NCBI RefSeq assembly: GCF_000377705.1
Contig: NZ_KB898634.1
Span: 1-64,000 of the forward strand
Reading direction: 5' to 3'
DNA from: Salsuginibacillus kocurii DSM 18087
Lineage (GTDB): Bacteria > Bacillota > Bacilli > Bacillales > Marinococcaceae
Length of the DNA: 64,000 nt
Part shown: positions 8,077-16,651 of the stretch, one piece after another
Position numbering within the stretch: the first letter of the stretch is position 1
Layout: every line of letters starts with the position of its first letter
Notes under the pieces: generated by a model
What the model saw: the letters and a program-made list of their open reading frames with translations, nothing else
Databases searched by the model: none
What the model was told of the DNA's origin: nothing
Position numbers and translations under genes: made by a program

Positions 8077-8877
8077 TTATATCTTACTCACTCGATATGG
8101 CAGACAAAGCCGTATAAGCCCTTCAATTAAGAAAAGAAAGGTCAAGGGCAAGAGCGCAAACAGGATTGAAAATGCAGCCATGACCTGGGTTGAAGCGCTC
8201 TCGGCAAAAGGGAAATATAATAAAGCTAACGTCACCACTTCTCCCCCTCCAATCATCGTCGTTAACGCATATTGACTAAGGGAGATGACCGTAACGAGAA
8301 AAATGGCAGCGCGGACACTAGGAAGCAGTTGGGGAAGTGTAATATGAAAGAACACATGCACTTGTGAGGCTCCAAGCGTCTGAGCCTGGCTTTCCTGCTG
8401 TGAACCCAACCGTTCAAAACCTGCCCTTACTATTCGTATCGTGTAAGGAAGCGTAGGCAGCATGTGTATAAGCACTACTCCCCAAAAAGTGCTGGCCAGA
8501 CCAATCCGCAGAAGGGTAAGATGAAGCCCCATTGCAAGCGCCAACGCTGGAATAAAAATCGGTAAAAACAGCACCGTTTCAATCATTTCCTTTCCTCGAA
8601 AAGAAGAGAAGGCCAGTTGTTTTGCTGCAGGAAAAGCAAGCAGCAAGTTTAAGAGAATCACAGTTAATGTCAGGCTCCACGTCGTCCAAAGAGCCGAAAC
8701 CAAGGAAGCATCTTGAAAAATACTTTCCCACCCGTAATAGGAAAATGAAGATGGCAAAAGGTGAGGAAAGCGCCATTCTCCAGCTATACTTTGCAAAAAC
8801 AGGAGTAGAACAGGTATGACAAAACAGCTTGACAATGCTAGTAGGAGAAGTTTATGCTGCGCGGCCTCTTGCTTCAT
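8077..8877 (-). CDS. ABC transporter permease, second subunit
   Basis: A 266-residue membrane protein with about six segments and the binding-protein-dependent permease EAA-type loop near residues 165-185 (SQAQTLGASQVHVFFHITLP). It overlaps the first permease by 4 bases and ends 5 bases before the ATPase gene, so the three are one transcript. Together they form the channel of a YnjC-like importer; E. coli has one fused YnjC, whereas here there are two separate subunits. Confidence 0.85.
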   Translation of the reverse strand: MKQEAAQHKLLLLALSSCFVIPVLLLFLQSIAGEWRFPHLLPSSFSYYGWESIFQDASLVSALWTTWSLTLTVILLNLLLAFPAAKQLAFSSFRGKEMIETVLFLPIFIPALALAMGLHLTLLRIGLASTFWGVVLIHMLPTLPYTIRIVRAGFERLGSQQESQAQTLGASQVHVFFHITLPQLLPSVRAAIFLVTVISLSQYALTTMIGGGEVVTLALLYFPFAESASTQVMAAFSILFALLPLTFLFLIEGLIRLCLPYRVSKI

Positions 8878-9740
8878 TTTGCTCCTCCTTTCATCATCCG
8901 GTACCGCAAACCTCGTACCCAGCGCAGTGTTCCCCAGGCAAGGAGAAGAAACACTAAGGTAGTCATCATCATTATGGCTAAAGCTTCAGGGCGCCGCTCC
9001 CATAAACCTTGATGAAACCACTCATAAGTAAGCACAGCCAGCATTTGCGGGTCACTTGCGCCAATCAGTTGAGGCACTTCGAAGGCGGCAAATGTAAAAG
9101 CAAAGAGAATGACCGCGGTCTCAAAAAAAATGGGTTTGATTTGTGGCCACTCCACCTCTTTAAAGGCAGCAGCTTTTCCACCGCCTAACGTATAAACCAC
9201 CATACGTAAACGCTCATCCATCTCCACATAAGCTGGAAGCAGCATAAGAATAACAAACGGAACCTCTTTCCACATATAGGTTAATAATATACCAACACCG
9301 CTGCGGTCTTGTGTGAGCGCTGGAAAATCAGCAGGATCTTCAATCACTCCTGCATGAAAGAACAAGCTCGGCACCCAGCCGCTTTGTGAGAAGAACAATA
9401 TAATGACATACGCTGCCACAAAATGTGGTACCAACATCGGAAGCCATGCGAGTGCTTTGGCATAACGGTGTAAACAGCTATAATACAGCCAACGGGTTAA
9501 GAGCCAGCCAACTATAAGAGAAATAAGTGTAGATAAAAAGGCTATATATAAGCTAAAGCCAAGACTCTCTCTTACCCGCTCATCCGTTAAAACAGTACGG
9601 TAAGCCGAAAGTGACCCTTCAGACCAGCTGCCATCAAGGTGCAAGCTCTGCCAAACTCCATGAAAGAAGCTAAAAAAAGATAGAAACCCTAATAAAAATA
9701 AACTAGGCAAAAGCCAAATATACGCTTTACGAACTCTCAC
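8874..9740 (-). CDS. ABC transporter permease, first subunit
   Basis: About 288 residues, six hydrophobic segments and an EAA-type loop around residues 200-215 (TLGGGKAAAFKEVEWPQIKP). The frame can be opened at TTG 9755 or ATG 9752, but the GTG at 9740 is the only start with a Shine-Dalgarno site (GATGAGGT, six bases upstream). That site lies inside the end of the binding-protein gene, which this one overlaps by 14 bases. Confidence 0.8.
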   Translation of the reverse strand: MRVRKAYIWLLPSLFLLGFLSFFSFFHGVWQSLHLDGSWSEGSLSAYRTVLTDERVRESLGFSLYIAFLSTLISLIVGWLLTRWLYYSCLHRYAKALAWLPMLVPHFVAAYVIILFFSQSGWVPSLFFHAGVIEDPADFPALTQDRSGVGILLTYMWKEVPFVILMLLPAYVEMDERLRMVVYTLGGGKAAAFKEVEWPQIKPIFFETAVILFAFTFAAFEVPQLIGASDPQMLAVLTYEWFHQGLWERRPEALAIMMMTTLVFLLLAWGTLRWVRGLRYRMMKGGAK

Positions 9741-10995
9741 GAACAACCTCATCAATCCAGTGCTGCTCTACCCAGTCTACAAAGCTGGCATCCATCTCTG
9801 GCTCAAATGTTTCATTGAGCTCCTTCTCATCAGGTACGGTGTCTCCTCGCTCAATCGCTTCAACTTCTTCTTGTTCTTCGGCTGAGAGGCTAGCTGGTTC
9901 AAGCACCATGCTCTCTCCCCACATGGCAGGGTCAAGCTTGGCAATTTGAGCTTCCGGCGACAACATAAAGTTTATCGCTGCCATCGCTCCTGCCTTATTT
10001 TGCGCATTGTATGGAATCGATAAATAATGAGTGTTTCCTATAGAGCCTTGTTCAAATAACTGACTTTCTGTTGCTTGAGGGAACGTTTCATTTTGAACGA
10101 GATGCTCCGCTCTCCCTTCGTTGTAACCCATCGTCATCCACACTTCTTCATTTGCAAACAGCTGATCTAGTTCAGCCAGGCTAGATGGATAGGTTTCTCC
10201 TTCACGCCAAAGGTGCGGGCTTAGTTCTTGAAAATAGGACCATACTTCTTCCCCGTAACGCTCTTCTGCTTCGTTAGGGTCATTGATCGTAAGCACTTCT
10301 TCGGTATCAGGAGTCAGTTCGTATATCAGCTGGCGCACGAAGGCATTGCCAGTAAAGTCTTGAGGTTCAGGGTACGTAAAACGCCCTGGATTCTCTTTTG
10401 CCCATGCTAATAATTCTTCATAGGTAGCAGGAGGGTCAGTTACGTGCTCGTCGTTATAAAAAAGGGTAAACTGCACGTTGCCCCATGGTACCTGCAACCC
10501 CTCTACCGCTGTGCCAAAATCATAGGCTACGTCCGGGTCCTCCATATCGACATATTCCTCTACGTTCGGAAGTCGCTCAGCAAATGCACCCCACAGTAAC
10601 TCTTCTTCTTTTGCCAGGCGAAAATTTTCCCCATTCAACCAAAACACGTCTGTGCTCCCGGCGCCTTCACCCGCTTGTTTTTCCGTATAAAGACGCTGTA
10701 CCACTTCTTCTGTGTCCAGTGGCACCCGCTCTAAATAAATATCATATTCTTCTGCTAAACGAGGAGCGACCCATTCGTCTATGTATGTATTGGTCCCTTC
10801 ATCTCCGCCCCACATGTGAAAACGTACGTCCGTTCCCTCCGCCTCTGCCACTACTTCCTCCCATCCCGCTTCAAGCAAATCATCTGCCGACTCGTCCTCA
10901 TCTTGTTCTTGAGCACAGGCAGAAAAAAGAAATATAGCCGGCAAATACACAAGAAAAGCACCCTTGTTTATACCATTTCGTTTTTCGTTCATCAT
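9727..10995 (-). CDS. ynjB: YnjB-like ABC transporter substrate-binding lipoprotein
   Basis: A 422-residue lipoprotein with lipobox FSAC and Cys27. After the anchor comes a strongly acidic linker and a periplasmic-binding fold. The segment GWEEVVAEAEGTDVRFHMWG followed by GGDEGTNTYIDEW and FWLNGENFR closely matches the E. coli YnjB family, whose ligand is unknown. ATG at 10995 follows AAGGGGATGA. It is the first gene of an operon of at least seven genes. Acidic composition suits an extracellular protein in a salty or alkaline medium. Confidence 0.85.
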   Translation of the reverse strand: MMNEKRNGINKGAFLVYLPAIFLFSACAQEQDEDESADDLLEAGWEEVVAEAEGTDVRFHMWGGDEGTNTYIDEWVAPRLAEEYDIYLERVPLDTEEVVQRLYTEKQAGEGAGSTDVFWLNGENFRLAKEEELLWGAFAERLPNVEEYVDMEDPDVAYDFGTAVEGLQVPWGNVQFTLFYNDEHVTDPPATYEELLAWAKENPGRFTYPEPQDFTGNAFVRQLIYELTPDTEEVLTINDPNEAEERYGEEVWSYFQELSPHLWREGETYPSSLAELDQLFANEEVWMTMGYNEGRAEHLVQNETFPQATESQLFEQGSIGNTHYLSIPYNAQNKAGAMAAINFMLSPEAQIAKLDPAMWGESMVLEPASLSAEEQEEVEAIERGDTVPDEKELNETFEPEMDASFVDWVEQHWIDEVVRESS

Positions 10996-11016
10996 TCATC
11001 CCCTTACCGTAAAAAA

Positions 11017-11070
11017 TTACCCTTTACTGAAAAAAGACTCTGCGTTCTTTTCCCGAATTGAGATAAACAT
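11017..11070 (-). CDS. Possible 17-codon leader peptide before the ynjB-like operon
   Basis: ATG at 11070 follows AGGAGG with only two bases between, then 16 further sense codons and TAA at 11017-11019, 20 bases before the binding-protein gene. The tight spacing argues against efficient initiation, so this may be a chance frame; a strong Shine-Dalgarno in a leader is otherwise unexplained. Confidence 0.2.
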   Translation of the reverse strand: MFISIREKNAESFFSKG

Positions 11071-11141
11071 AACCTCCTCTAAAGGTCAGTGGTCTCTAAG
11101 TTGGCTACCGTCTTATCAACTACATTTCCTCTAGCAGCTAA

Positions 11142-11175
11142 GAAAAGCTGATAGCAAATTAGTGCCATCAGCTTT
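11142..11175 (-). terminator. Intrinsic terminator of salA
   Basis: Minus strand stem AAAGCTGATGGC (11164-11175) pairing with GCTATCAGCTTT (11143-11154) and followed by TTCTT. It separates salA from the ynjB-like operon. Confidence 0.8.
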
Positions 11176-11194
11176 ACCTACTGTCTTCTTCCTT

Positions 11195-12250
11195 TTAAGT
11201 CTTCTCAATAAGGCGTTTTGCCATTTCCTCGTAAACTTGTCCGATCGGATGGTCTTTTTCATAAACAGACGGCGCAAAGTCTTCTTCATTGATGGTCGGT
11301 TGGCCAAGCGGAATGCGGCCGACAATCTCCGTTTTTAATTCTTCACTTAAACGCTCACCGCCGCCGGTGCCGAAGACATATTCCTTTTCACCGGTAAGCT
11401 GGCTTTCAAAGTAGGCCATATTCTCTACCACACCTAAAATTTCATGGTGGGTCTTGATCGCCATTGCCCCTGCCCGTGCTGCTACAAACGCTGCGGTCGC
11501 ATGAGGGGTGGTCACAATTAGTTCTTTACACTCAGGCAGCATCGTATGAATATCTAAAGCCACGTCACCAGTACCTGGAGGCAAATCCAAAATTAAATAA
11601 TCAAGGTCTCCCCATTCTACTTCGTTAAAGAAATTGTTAAGCATTTTGCCAAGCATTGGACCGCGCCAGACAACAGGCGCATTGTCCTCCACGAAAAAGC
11701 CCATGGAAATGACTTTCACACCGTAACGCTCTACCGGGTAAATGGTCTCTCCGACAACTTGTGGCCGTTCTTCAATTCCCATCATGTCTGGGACGCTAAA
11801 GCCGTAAATGTCTGCATCAATAATGCCGACTTTCTTTCCTTCACGGGCCATCGATGTAGCAAGGTTAACGGTGACGGTAGATTTTCCAACTCCGCCTTTG
11901 CCACTGCTTACCGCAATGAACGTAGTGTCATTATTTTCAGACAAAAGACTGCCGGCACCTTCCGCTGTCTGTTTACCTCCGTGAGCTTCTACTTCTTCAG
12001 AGGAAAGTTCTTCAAAACGAAGCCCTACTGAAGCTGCACCTGCTTCTTTTACTTTGCCGACAATTTCCTGCTGTAGCTGCATTTGTTCGGCCGTGCCAGT
12101 TTGGACAAGCGCGATTTTAAGGCTTACATTATCGCCATCAATCTTTACTTCGCGCACCCCGCTAGTCTCAGTAATACTTTTATTTAAATCCGGATCTTTA
12201 ATCGGTTGTAGTGCTTCAATGAGTTGCTGCTCTGTTAACAAACGTGACAC
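11195..12250 (-). CDS. salA: SalA, Mrp/NBP35-family P-loop ATPase
   Basis: A 351-residue Mrp-family protein: N-terminal MIP18-like domain (about 1-80), then a ParA/Mrp ATPase domain with deviant Walker A GKGGVGKST (117-125) and the LDLPPGTGD motif near 220. The iron-sulfur CxxC of most Mrp proteins is absent, as in B. subtilis SalA, which controls scoC expression in an ATP-dependent way. The frame opens at GTG 12250, which sits directly on the Shine-Dalgarno; TTG at 12241 (AAGGAAGGTG, six bases) is a good alternative start. Neighbour of cwlD as in B. subtilis. Confidence 0.88.
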   Translation of the reverse strand: MSRLLTEQQLIEALQPIKDPDLNKSITETSGVREVKIDGDNVSLKIALVQTGTAEQMQLQQEIVGKVKEAGAASVGLRFEELSSEEVEAHGGKQTAEGAGSLLSENNDTTFIAVSSGKGGVGKSTVTVNLATSMAREGKKVGIIDADIYGFSVPDMMGIEERPQVVGETIYPVERYGVKVISMGFFVEDNAPVVWRGPMLGKMLNNFFNEVEWGDLDYLILDLPPGTGDVALDIHTMLPECKELIVTTPHATAAFVAARAGAMAIKTHHEILGVVENMAYFESQLTGEKEYVFGTGGGERLSEELKTEIVGRIPLGQPTINEEDFAPSVYEKDHPIGQVYEEMAKRLIEKT

Positions 12251-12336
12251 CTTCCTTTATAGTAATCGTTTTCTTACCAAGTATAGCATAACAGGAAAGA
12301 TTTCTTTAGAGAAAGGCACACGGCTTATAAAGAATG

Positions 12337-13059
12337 CTATTTTGCTTCTTCTCCACTTGCATATCGAAGCATCCCCCGGTAAATGGAAGCAGCTACTTGA
12401 TTTTGATAACTAGGCTGCTGCAATCGCTTTGCTTCTTCCGGGTTTGATAAGAAACCAATTTCTGAGAGGATACCAGGAATTTCTGCTTCTTTTAGCAAAT
12501 AAATGTTCGATAACCCTTTGGCCTGTCGCGTTGTATTCTCTAAGTCGGTTACTAGCGCCTCCTGAACATGTTTGGCCAAACGCTCGCTGTCTTCATTCGT
12601 TGGGTAATAAAACGTCTGCGCCCCAGTATATTGCTGTTGCGGAATCGCATTTAAATGCAGACTGATAAAAAAGTCAGCGTCTGATTCGTTGATTAATGCT
12701 TTGCGCGCTTTAAGATCATCAATTTTTCGCTGCCTATAACGACTTACATCTTCGTCGGCCAAATCATAATCTCCTTCACGCGTCATCTTCACAAGGGCTC
12801 CTGCTTCCTGTAGATAATCGCGCAATTGGTAGGATACTTGTAGTGCTATGTCCTTTTCCAAACCACCATCTTTAGCTACGGCACCGCCGTCTACACCTCC
12901 GTGTCCTGAATCAAGAATGATGACCTGTCCTGAAAGCGGTAGGCTCCAGCTATTAACAGGTTGGTCCTCACTCGGCCAAATAGAATAGACCATGAAGCCG
13001 ACAACCAACCCAATCGTTAAAAATCCAATGATTGCAGGAGATAATAGACGCCCTCTCAT
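12337..13059 (-). CDS. cwlD: CwlD, N-acetylmuramoyl-L-alanine amidase of spore cortex maturation
   Basis: A 240-residue protein: signal anchor 8-27 and an Amidase_3 domain with zinc ligands His53 (SGHGG), Glu68 and His135 (SLHLN) and catalytic Glu200 (SEIGF). CwlD with PdaA makes the muramic-delta-lactam that marks spore cortex for germination enzymes. ATG at 13059 has AAGGAGCG upstream. It is separated from ybaK by a terminator and so has its own, here unidentified, sporulation promoter. Confidence 0.92.
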   Translation of the reverse strand: MRGRLLSPAIIGFLTIGLVVGFMVYSIWPSEDQPVNSWSLPLSGQVIILDSGHGGVDGGAVAKDGGLEKDIALQVSYQLRDYLQEAGALVKMTREGDYDLADEDVSRYRQRKIDDLKARKALINESDADFFISLHLNAIPQQQYTGAQTFYYPTNEDSERLAKHVQEALVTDLENTTRQAKGLSNIYLLKEAEIPGILSEIGFLSNPEEAKRLQQPSYQNQVAASIYRGMLRYASGEEAK

Positions 13060-13104
13060 ATTTGCTTCGCTCCTTCATTTACTTGTCCTTATTTCAACGT
13101 ATGC

Positions 13105-13136
13105 AAAAAAGCACGGACCTATACAAGTCCGTGCTT
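13105..13136 (-). terminator. Intrinsic terminator of ybaK
   Basis: Minus strand stem AAGCACGGAC/GTCCGTGCTT with an eight-base loop and six T residues. The left arm starts within the ybaK stop codon. Confidence 0.85.
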
Positions 13137-13566
13137 ACAATTTCATCCGGTTGCGTTTTTGACCAAGCCGGTAACCAACCATCCACCAATCTTCTACATA
13201 TTTTTGGGTGCCATGGCGCAAAATAGCTGGACGAAGACGCTTGGGGTCCACCCAGGAAATGATGAGCATTTGCAGTTCAATAATTAAATACGCTAACGTC
13301 GGAAATGCTTCAGAAAATGCTTTAATTTCACACGTATCAATCGCATGGCCGCTCCCCATCTTAGCACCGATCACATAAGATTCCACGCCGATGTCTATAC
13401 AAAATTCCTCCAAAAATGAGGCTCGAAAAGTAAATCCGGGGAGAGAAGAAGCCATATATCTAGAAGCCCGCTCCGCTACCTCTTCATACGTAAGCATGCC
13501 AATGACCTGACGTTCTAACGTGTGCTCTTTTTGCTCTTTATATGATTCAAGTGAGACAACTGTCAT
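13135..13566 (-). CDS. ybaK: YbaK, DUF2521 family protein
   Basis: A 143-residue soluble protein of a Bacillus-specific family of unknown function, with the hallmark WVDPKRLRP and YVEDWWMVGYRLGQ segments in the C-terminal third. GGGAGCGG precedes the ATG at 13566. Its place between cwlD and rpsI is conserved in Bacillus. Confidence 0.8.
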   Translation of the reverse strand: MTVVSLESYKEQKEHTLERQVIGMLTYEEVAERASRYMASSLPGFTFRASFLEEFCIDIGVESYVIGAKMGSGHAIDTCEIKAFSEAFPTLAYLIIELQMLIISWVDPKRLRPAILRHGTQKYVEDWWMVGYRLGQKRNRMKL

Positions 13567-13977
13567 TTAAACCGCTCCCCTCACTCATAGCATGGGTTTT
13601 TTCCCTTCTCCTCAGCCAAGAAAAATGGACCAAAAATGAAGAAATACTGAAGAAAGCGGAGGACTTACTTCATCACACAGTTCCTTCTCACCAGCTAGAA
13701 GGCTGACCCTGCAGCATGGTTCAAAAAAGATTTAAAATCCTCCCCGAGCAATGATTAGAATAGCAGGGGTGTTTTATGAAAATGGCCCACATCTTCTCTG
13801 CAATTGCTCCTGAATGGTTCTCCCTTTAACGTTCTTCGCTCGTTTAAACGGCCGCTCGATCCTTCACAATGCAGGTAGTCAGGTTTTAATCAAATCTTCC
13901 AGGAAACCGTTACCACGCGTGAATTTTTATATCCTGGGCATTTTAAACATATACTTATTTGTTTACCTCCCTTTTTC
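13567..13977. other. Intergenic region ybaK-marR
   Basis: About 410 bases without a gene. It contains AAAGCGGAGG at about 13654-13663, the repeat-like word also seen at 2446, and otherwise unremarkable sequence. In B. subtilis ybaJ lies near here, between rpsI and ybaK; I find no remnant of it. The ybaK promoter is presumably in this stretch but not evident. Confidence 0.4.
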
Positions 13978-14005
13978 TTGACAAAAACAGCACATAAGCG
14001 ATAAT
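13978..14005 (+). promoter_or_regulatory. marR operon promoter (sigma-A)
   Basis: TTGACA at 13978-13983, a 16-base spacer and GATAAT at 14000-14005, 78 bases before the marR start. The operator begins about ten bases downstream of the -10. Confidence 0.8.
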
Positions 14006-14014
14006 TAAGTTATA

Positions 14015-14036
14015 AATAGTTCGCATACGAATTATT
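14015..14036 (+). promoter_or_regulatory. MarR-type operator, 22 bp palindrome
   Basis: AATAGTTCG (14015-14023), CATA, CGAATTATT (14028-14036): 8 of 9 positions are inverted. It overlaps the expected transcription start, as for autorepressed marR genes. Confidence 0.7.
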
Positions 14037-14083
14037 TACATAAGAACTTTTTATAGGTATTTACCGAATGAGGATGATAAAGC

Positions 14084-14512
14084 ATGCACAACCATGATGA
14101 GATCTTTCGGGTACTATCATCATTCAAAGAAGTGAACAAGAGCTTATTTCATATCTTACAAGACGAAGCAGGCAAGCTTGGAATTACTGGCTTGCAAGTA
14201 CTAGTACTTAAAGTACTCGTCGATAAGCCACATCTTACGCTCGCGGAGCTTGCCGAGCAATTACATTCAAGTACCAGTACGATGAGCGGTGTTGTGGACC
14301 GTCTCGTTAAAAATGGTTACGTCCGCAGGGAACGTTCAGAATCAGATCGTCGTTCTTTAATGTTATCTCTCACGCAAGCGGGCATAGAGAAAGAAGCAGA
14401 AACATATCAAAAAATTATTACTACGCTAGCCGAAAAATTACGTGATGTTCCAGAAGAGGAGCTTGAAGTCCTTTTGGCGTTACATGATAAGTTGTTAAAA
14501 AAACTGAAGTAG
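14084..14512 (+). CDS. MarR family transcriptional regulator
   Basis: A 142-residue winged-helix regulator. Helix-turn-helix at about 50-75 (LTLAELAEQLHSSTSTMSGV) and wing RRERSESDRRSL at about 85-96. GAGGATGA precedes the ATG. It heads a three-gene operon with an ABC-2 exporter and has a palindromic site at its own promoter, so it probably represses this operon until a toxic ligand binds. No conserved redox cysteine is present. Confidence 0.88.
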   Translation: MHNHDEIFRVLSSFKEVNKSLFHILQDEAGKLGITGLQVLVLKVLVDKPHLTLAELAEQLHSSTSTMSGVVDRLVKNGYVRRERSESDRRSLMLSLTQAGIEKEAETYQKIITTLAEKLRDVPEEELEVLLALHDKLLKKLK

Positions 14513-14570
14513 CTACAAATAACAGAAGCTTTCTTCTCCGCCACCAACTGATTTTAAAGGAGGTCGCACG

Positions 14571-15485
14571 ATGATTGACGTTCAACATTTAAAGAAAACA
14601 TACAAATCCTTTGCAGCTGTAAAGGATAGCAATTTTCATGTCAAAGAAGGTGAAATTTTTGGCTTTCTCGGCCCGAATGGCGCAGGGAAAAGTACCACTA
14701 TCAACATTTTATCTACCGTGTTGCAGCCAACGAGCGGCACAGTTACCATTAACGGTTATGATGTCACCAAGGAACAAAACCGAGTGCGAGAAAGCATCGG
14801 CATTATTTTTCAGCAAAATACACTCGATGAAAAATTAACAGCCCGGGAGAACTTAAAGCTGCATTGTAAGTTTTACAGGGTTCCGCGCTCTAAGCGAAAA
14901 GCCCGTATCGACGAAGTGCTAGAAATTGTTGACCTTAGCGATAACATTGATACGATGGTGGAAAAGTTTTCAGGCGGCATGCAGCGGCGTCTTGAAATTG
15001 CCCGCGGCCTGCTTCACTATCCTAAGGTGTTATTTCTCGATGAACCCTCGGTCGGCCTCGACCCGCAAACCCGAGCTCATATATGGGAATACATTTTAAA
15101 ACTAAAAGAAAAAGAAAATATCACCATGTTTTTGACGACTCATTATTTGGATGAAGCCGAAATCAGCGACCGGGTCGCGATTATGGACCACGGCGAAATT
15201 ATTGCCATTGATACGCCGAAAAAATTAAAAGACCAGCTCGGCGGCGATATTATTGAACTTACGACTACGGATAATGAAGCGGCTGTCGAAGAAATTAAAG
15301 CTTCTTTTGATAGAGTCGATGTAGAGTTAAAAGACGAGGTTATCTATTGCAAAGTAGACAATAGCGATGCTTTTATTTCTACATTTGTGAAGAGGCTAGA
15401 AACCCCCCTAACCGGATTAGATATTCGGAAACCTACGTTAAATGACGTCTTTTTGTCGTTTACCGGACGGGAAATTAGAGATTAA
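14571..15485 (+). CDS. ABC-2 exporter ATP-binding protein, DrrA/DaunorubicinR type
   Basis: A 304-residue ATPase: Walker A GPNGAGKST (34-42), signature FSGGMQ near 140, Walker B VLFLDEP near 158, H-loop His near 192, and a C-terminal domain as in drug-resistance DrrA proteins. AAAGGAGG upstream of the ATG. It works with the permease coded 15 bases downstream to expel drugs or lipophilic compounds. Confidence 0.88.
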   Translation: MIDVQHLKKTYKSFAAVKDSNFHVKEGEIFGFLGPNGAGKSTTINILSTVLQPTSGTVTINGYDVTKEQNRVRESIGIIFQQNTLDEKLTARENLKLHCKFYRVPRSKRKARIDEVLEIVDLSDNIDTMVEKFSGGMQRRLEIARGLLHYPKVLFLDEPSVGLDPQTRAHIWEYILKLKEKENITMFLTTHYLDEAEISDRVAIMDHGEIIAIDTPKKLKDQLGGDIIELTTTDNEAAVEEIKASFDRVDVELKDEVIYCKVDNSDAFISTFVKRLETPLTGLDIRKPTLNDVFLSFTGREIRD

Positions 15486-15500
15486 GCGGAGGAATGACTT

Positions 15501-16322
15501 GTGGAAGGGATTATCGCGATTTGGCAGCGAGATATTATAAAATTTTTTAGAGACCGGGCTCGTTTGATCGGATCCTTTTCCATGCCGATTTTGTTTTTAG
15601 TCGTTTTTGGCGTCGGCATGGGCGGAGCTATGGAATCACTCGTAACAGCCGGAACAGACGCTACAGATTTTAACTACATAGAATTTATTTTTCCAGGCAT
15701 CGTCTCGATGACATTGTTAATGACATCTGTCTTTTCTTCTCTCTCGATCATTCAAGACCGGGATTTTGGCTACATGCGGGAAATTCTAGTATCTCCGGTA
15801 TCGCGGGTGAACATTGCGATTGGAAAAATGCTGGGGTCAGCGACAGTTGCGTTTTTACAAGGAATCATGATGTTTGTCCTCATGCCTTTTTTAGGGATCA
15901 GTATAGACCCCCTCTCGTTTCTTCAATTACTACCTGTTATGTTTATGATCGCTTGCACTTTTTCTTCGCTCGGCCTATTAGTGGCAAGCTTATTAAATTC
16001 CACGCAAGGCTTTCAACTGGTCGTAAACATTTTAGTCATGCCGATGGTTTTTTTGTCCGGTGCGTTGTTTCCTTTGAGTAATATGCCGGCCTGGGTTGAC
16101 GTTATCGTCACCTTAAACCCGGTGACCTACGGGGTAGACTTGATGAAACATATCATGATTGATGTAGACAGCTTAAGCGCCCAGGTGCAAGAAGAAATGG
16201 GCCTCAACCTTACATTCTTCGGGTACCCTGTTACCACCACCAGTGAAGTTATCTTTTTAGTAGGATTTACTACATTGTTGATTTTGCTTGCCACAGTTAG
16301 CTTTAAGCGGCAGAACGGATGA
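15501..16322 (+). CDS. ABC-2 type exporter permease, DrrB type
   Basis: A 273-residue membrane protein of the ABC-2 family with about six segments, an N-terminal amphipathic stretch FFRDRARL, and the conserved motif DRDFGYMREILVSPVSR (about 92-108). GTG start at 15501 after GCGGAGGAAT. Last gene of the marR operon. Confidence 0.88.
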   Translation: MEGIIAIWQRDIIKFFRDRARLIGSFSMPILFLVVFGVGMGGAMESLVTAGTDATDFNYIEFIFPGIVSMTLLMTSVFSSLSIIQDRDFGYMREILVSPVSRVNIAIGKMLGSATVAFLQGIMMFVLMPFLGISIDPLSFLQLLPVMFMIACTFSSLGLLVASLLNSTQGFQLVVNILVMPMVFLSGALFPLSNMPAWVDVIVTLNPVTYGVDLMKHIMIDVDSLSAQVQEEMGLNLTFFGYPVTTTSEVIFLVGFTTLLILLATVSFKRQNG

Positions 16323-16426
16323 ATTTTATACAGAAAACTTGGTAAAGCCAAGCCTACGGCGTAGGCAGAGCCTTAGTTGCACGCCTACCGTTTCTTTCAA
16401 CTATTTATACATTCTTATAGTGTAAA

Positions 16427-16467
16427 AAGAACCAGTCGTGATATGAGATCGCTGCTGGTTCTATTTC
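16427..16467 (+). terminator. Probable terminator of the marR-ABC exporter operon
   Basis: AAGAACCAG at 16427-16435 pairs with CTGGTTCT at 16454-16461, followed by ATTTCT. The loop is long and the T-run modest. A small hairpin GCCTAC/GTAGGC at about 16352-16366 precedes it. Confidence 0.5.
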
Positions 16468-16590
16468 TCGTTACGGACACTGGTCACTAGCGACGCAAAT
16501 CCACCAAAAAATTGCATTGATTCTTTACGATTTCTTACTCTATGTAATGTCAGGTCTGAACTCGCTGCTAGCTCATCCAGCGGTTAAATT

Positions 16591-16626
16591 AAAAACCCTC
16601 TCTGCCGGGTTGGGGAACAGAGAGGG
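16591..16626 (-). terminator. Intrinsic terminator of rplM-rpsI
   Basis: Minus strand CCCTCTCTG (16618-16626) pairs with CAGAGAGGG (16596-16604), followed by TTTTTAATTT. Confidence 0.9.
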
Positions 16627-16651
16627 CTGTAAGCCTTGTAGAAAGGCGATA

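Noticed and set aside
10996-11142. Riboswitch (TPP type) before the binding-protein gene
   Set aside because: None of the conserved TPP box sequences is present on the minus strand.
11195-12250. Missing CxxC of SalA as an anomaly
   Set aside because: B. subtilis SalA also lacks this motif, so it is normal for the SalA branch of Mrp proteins.
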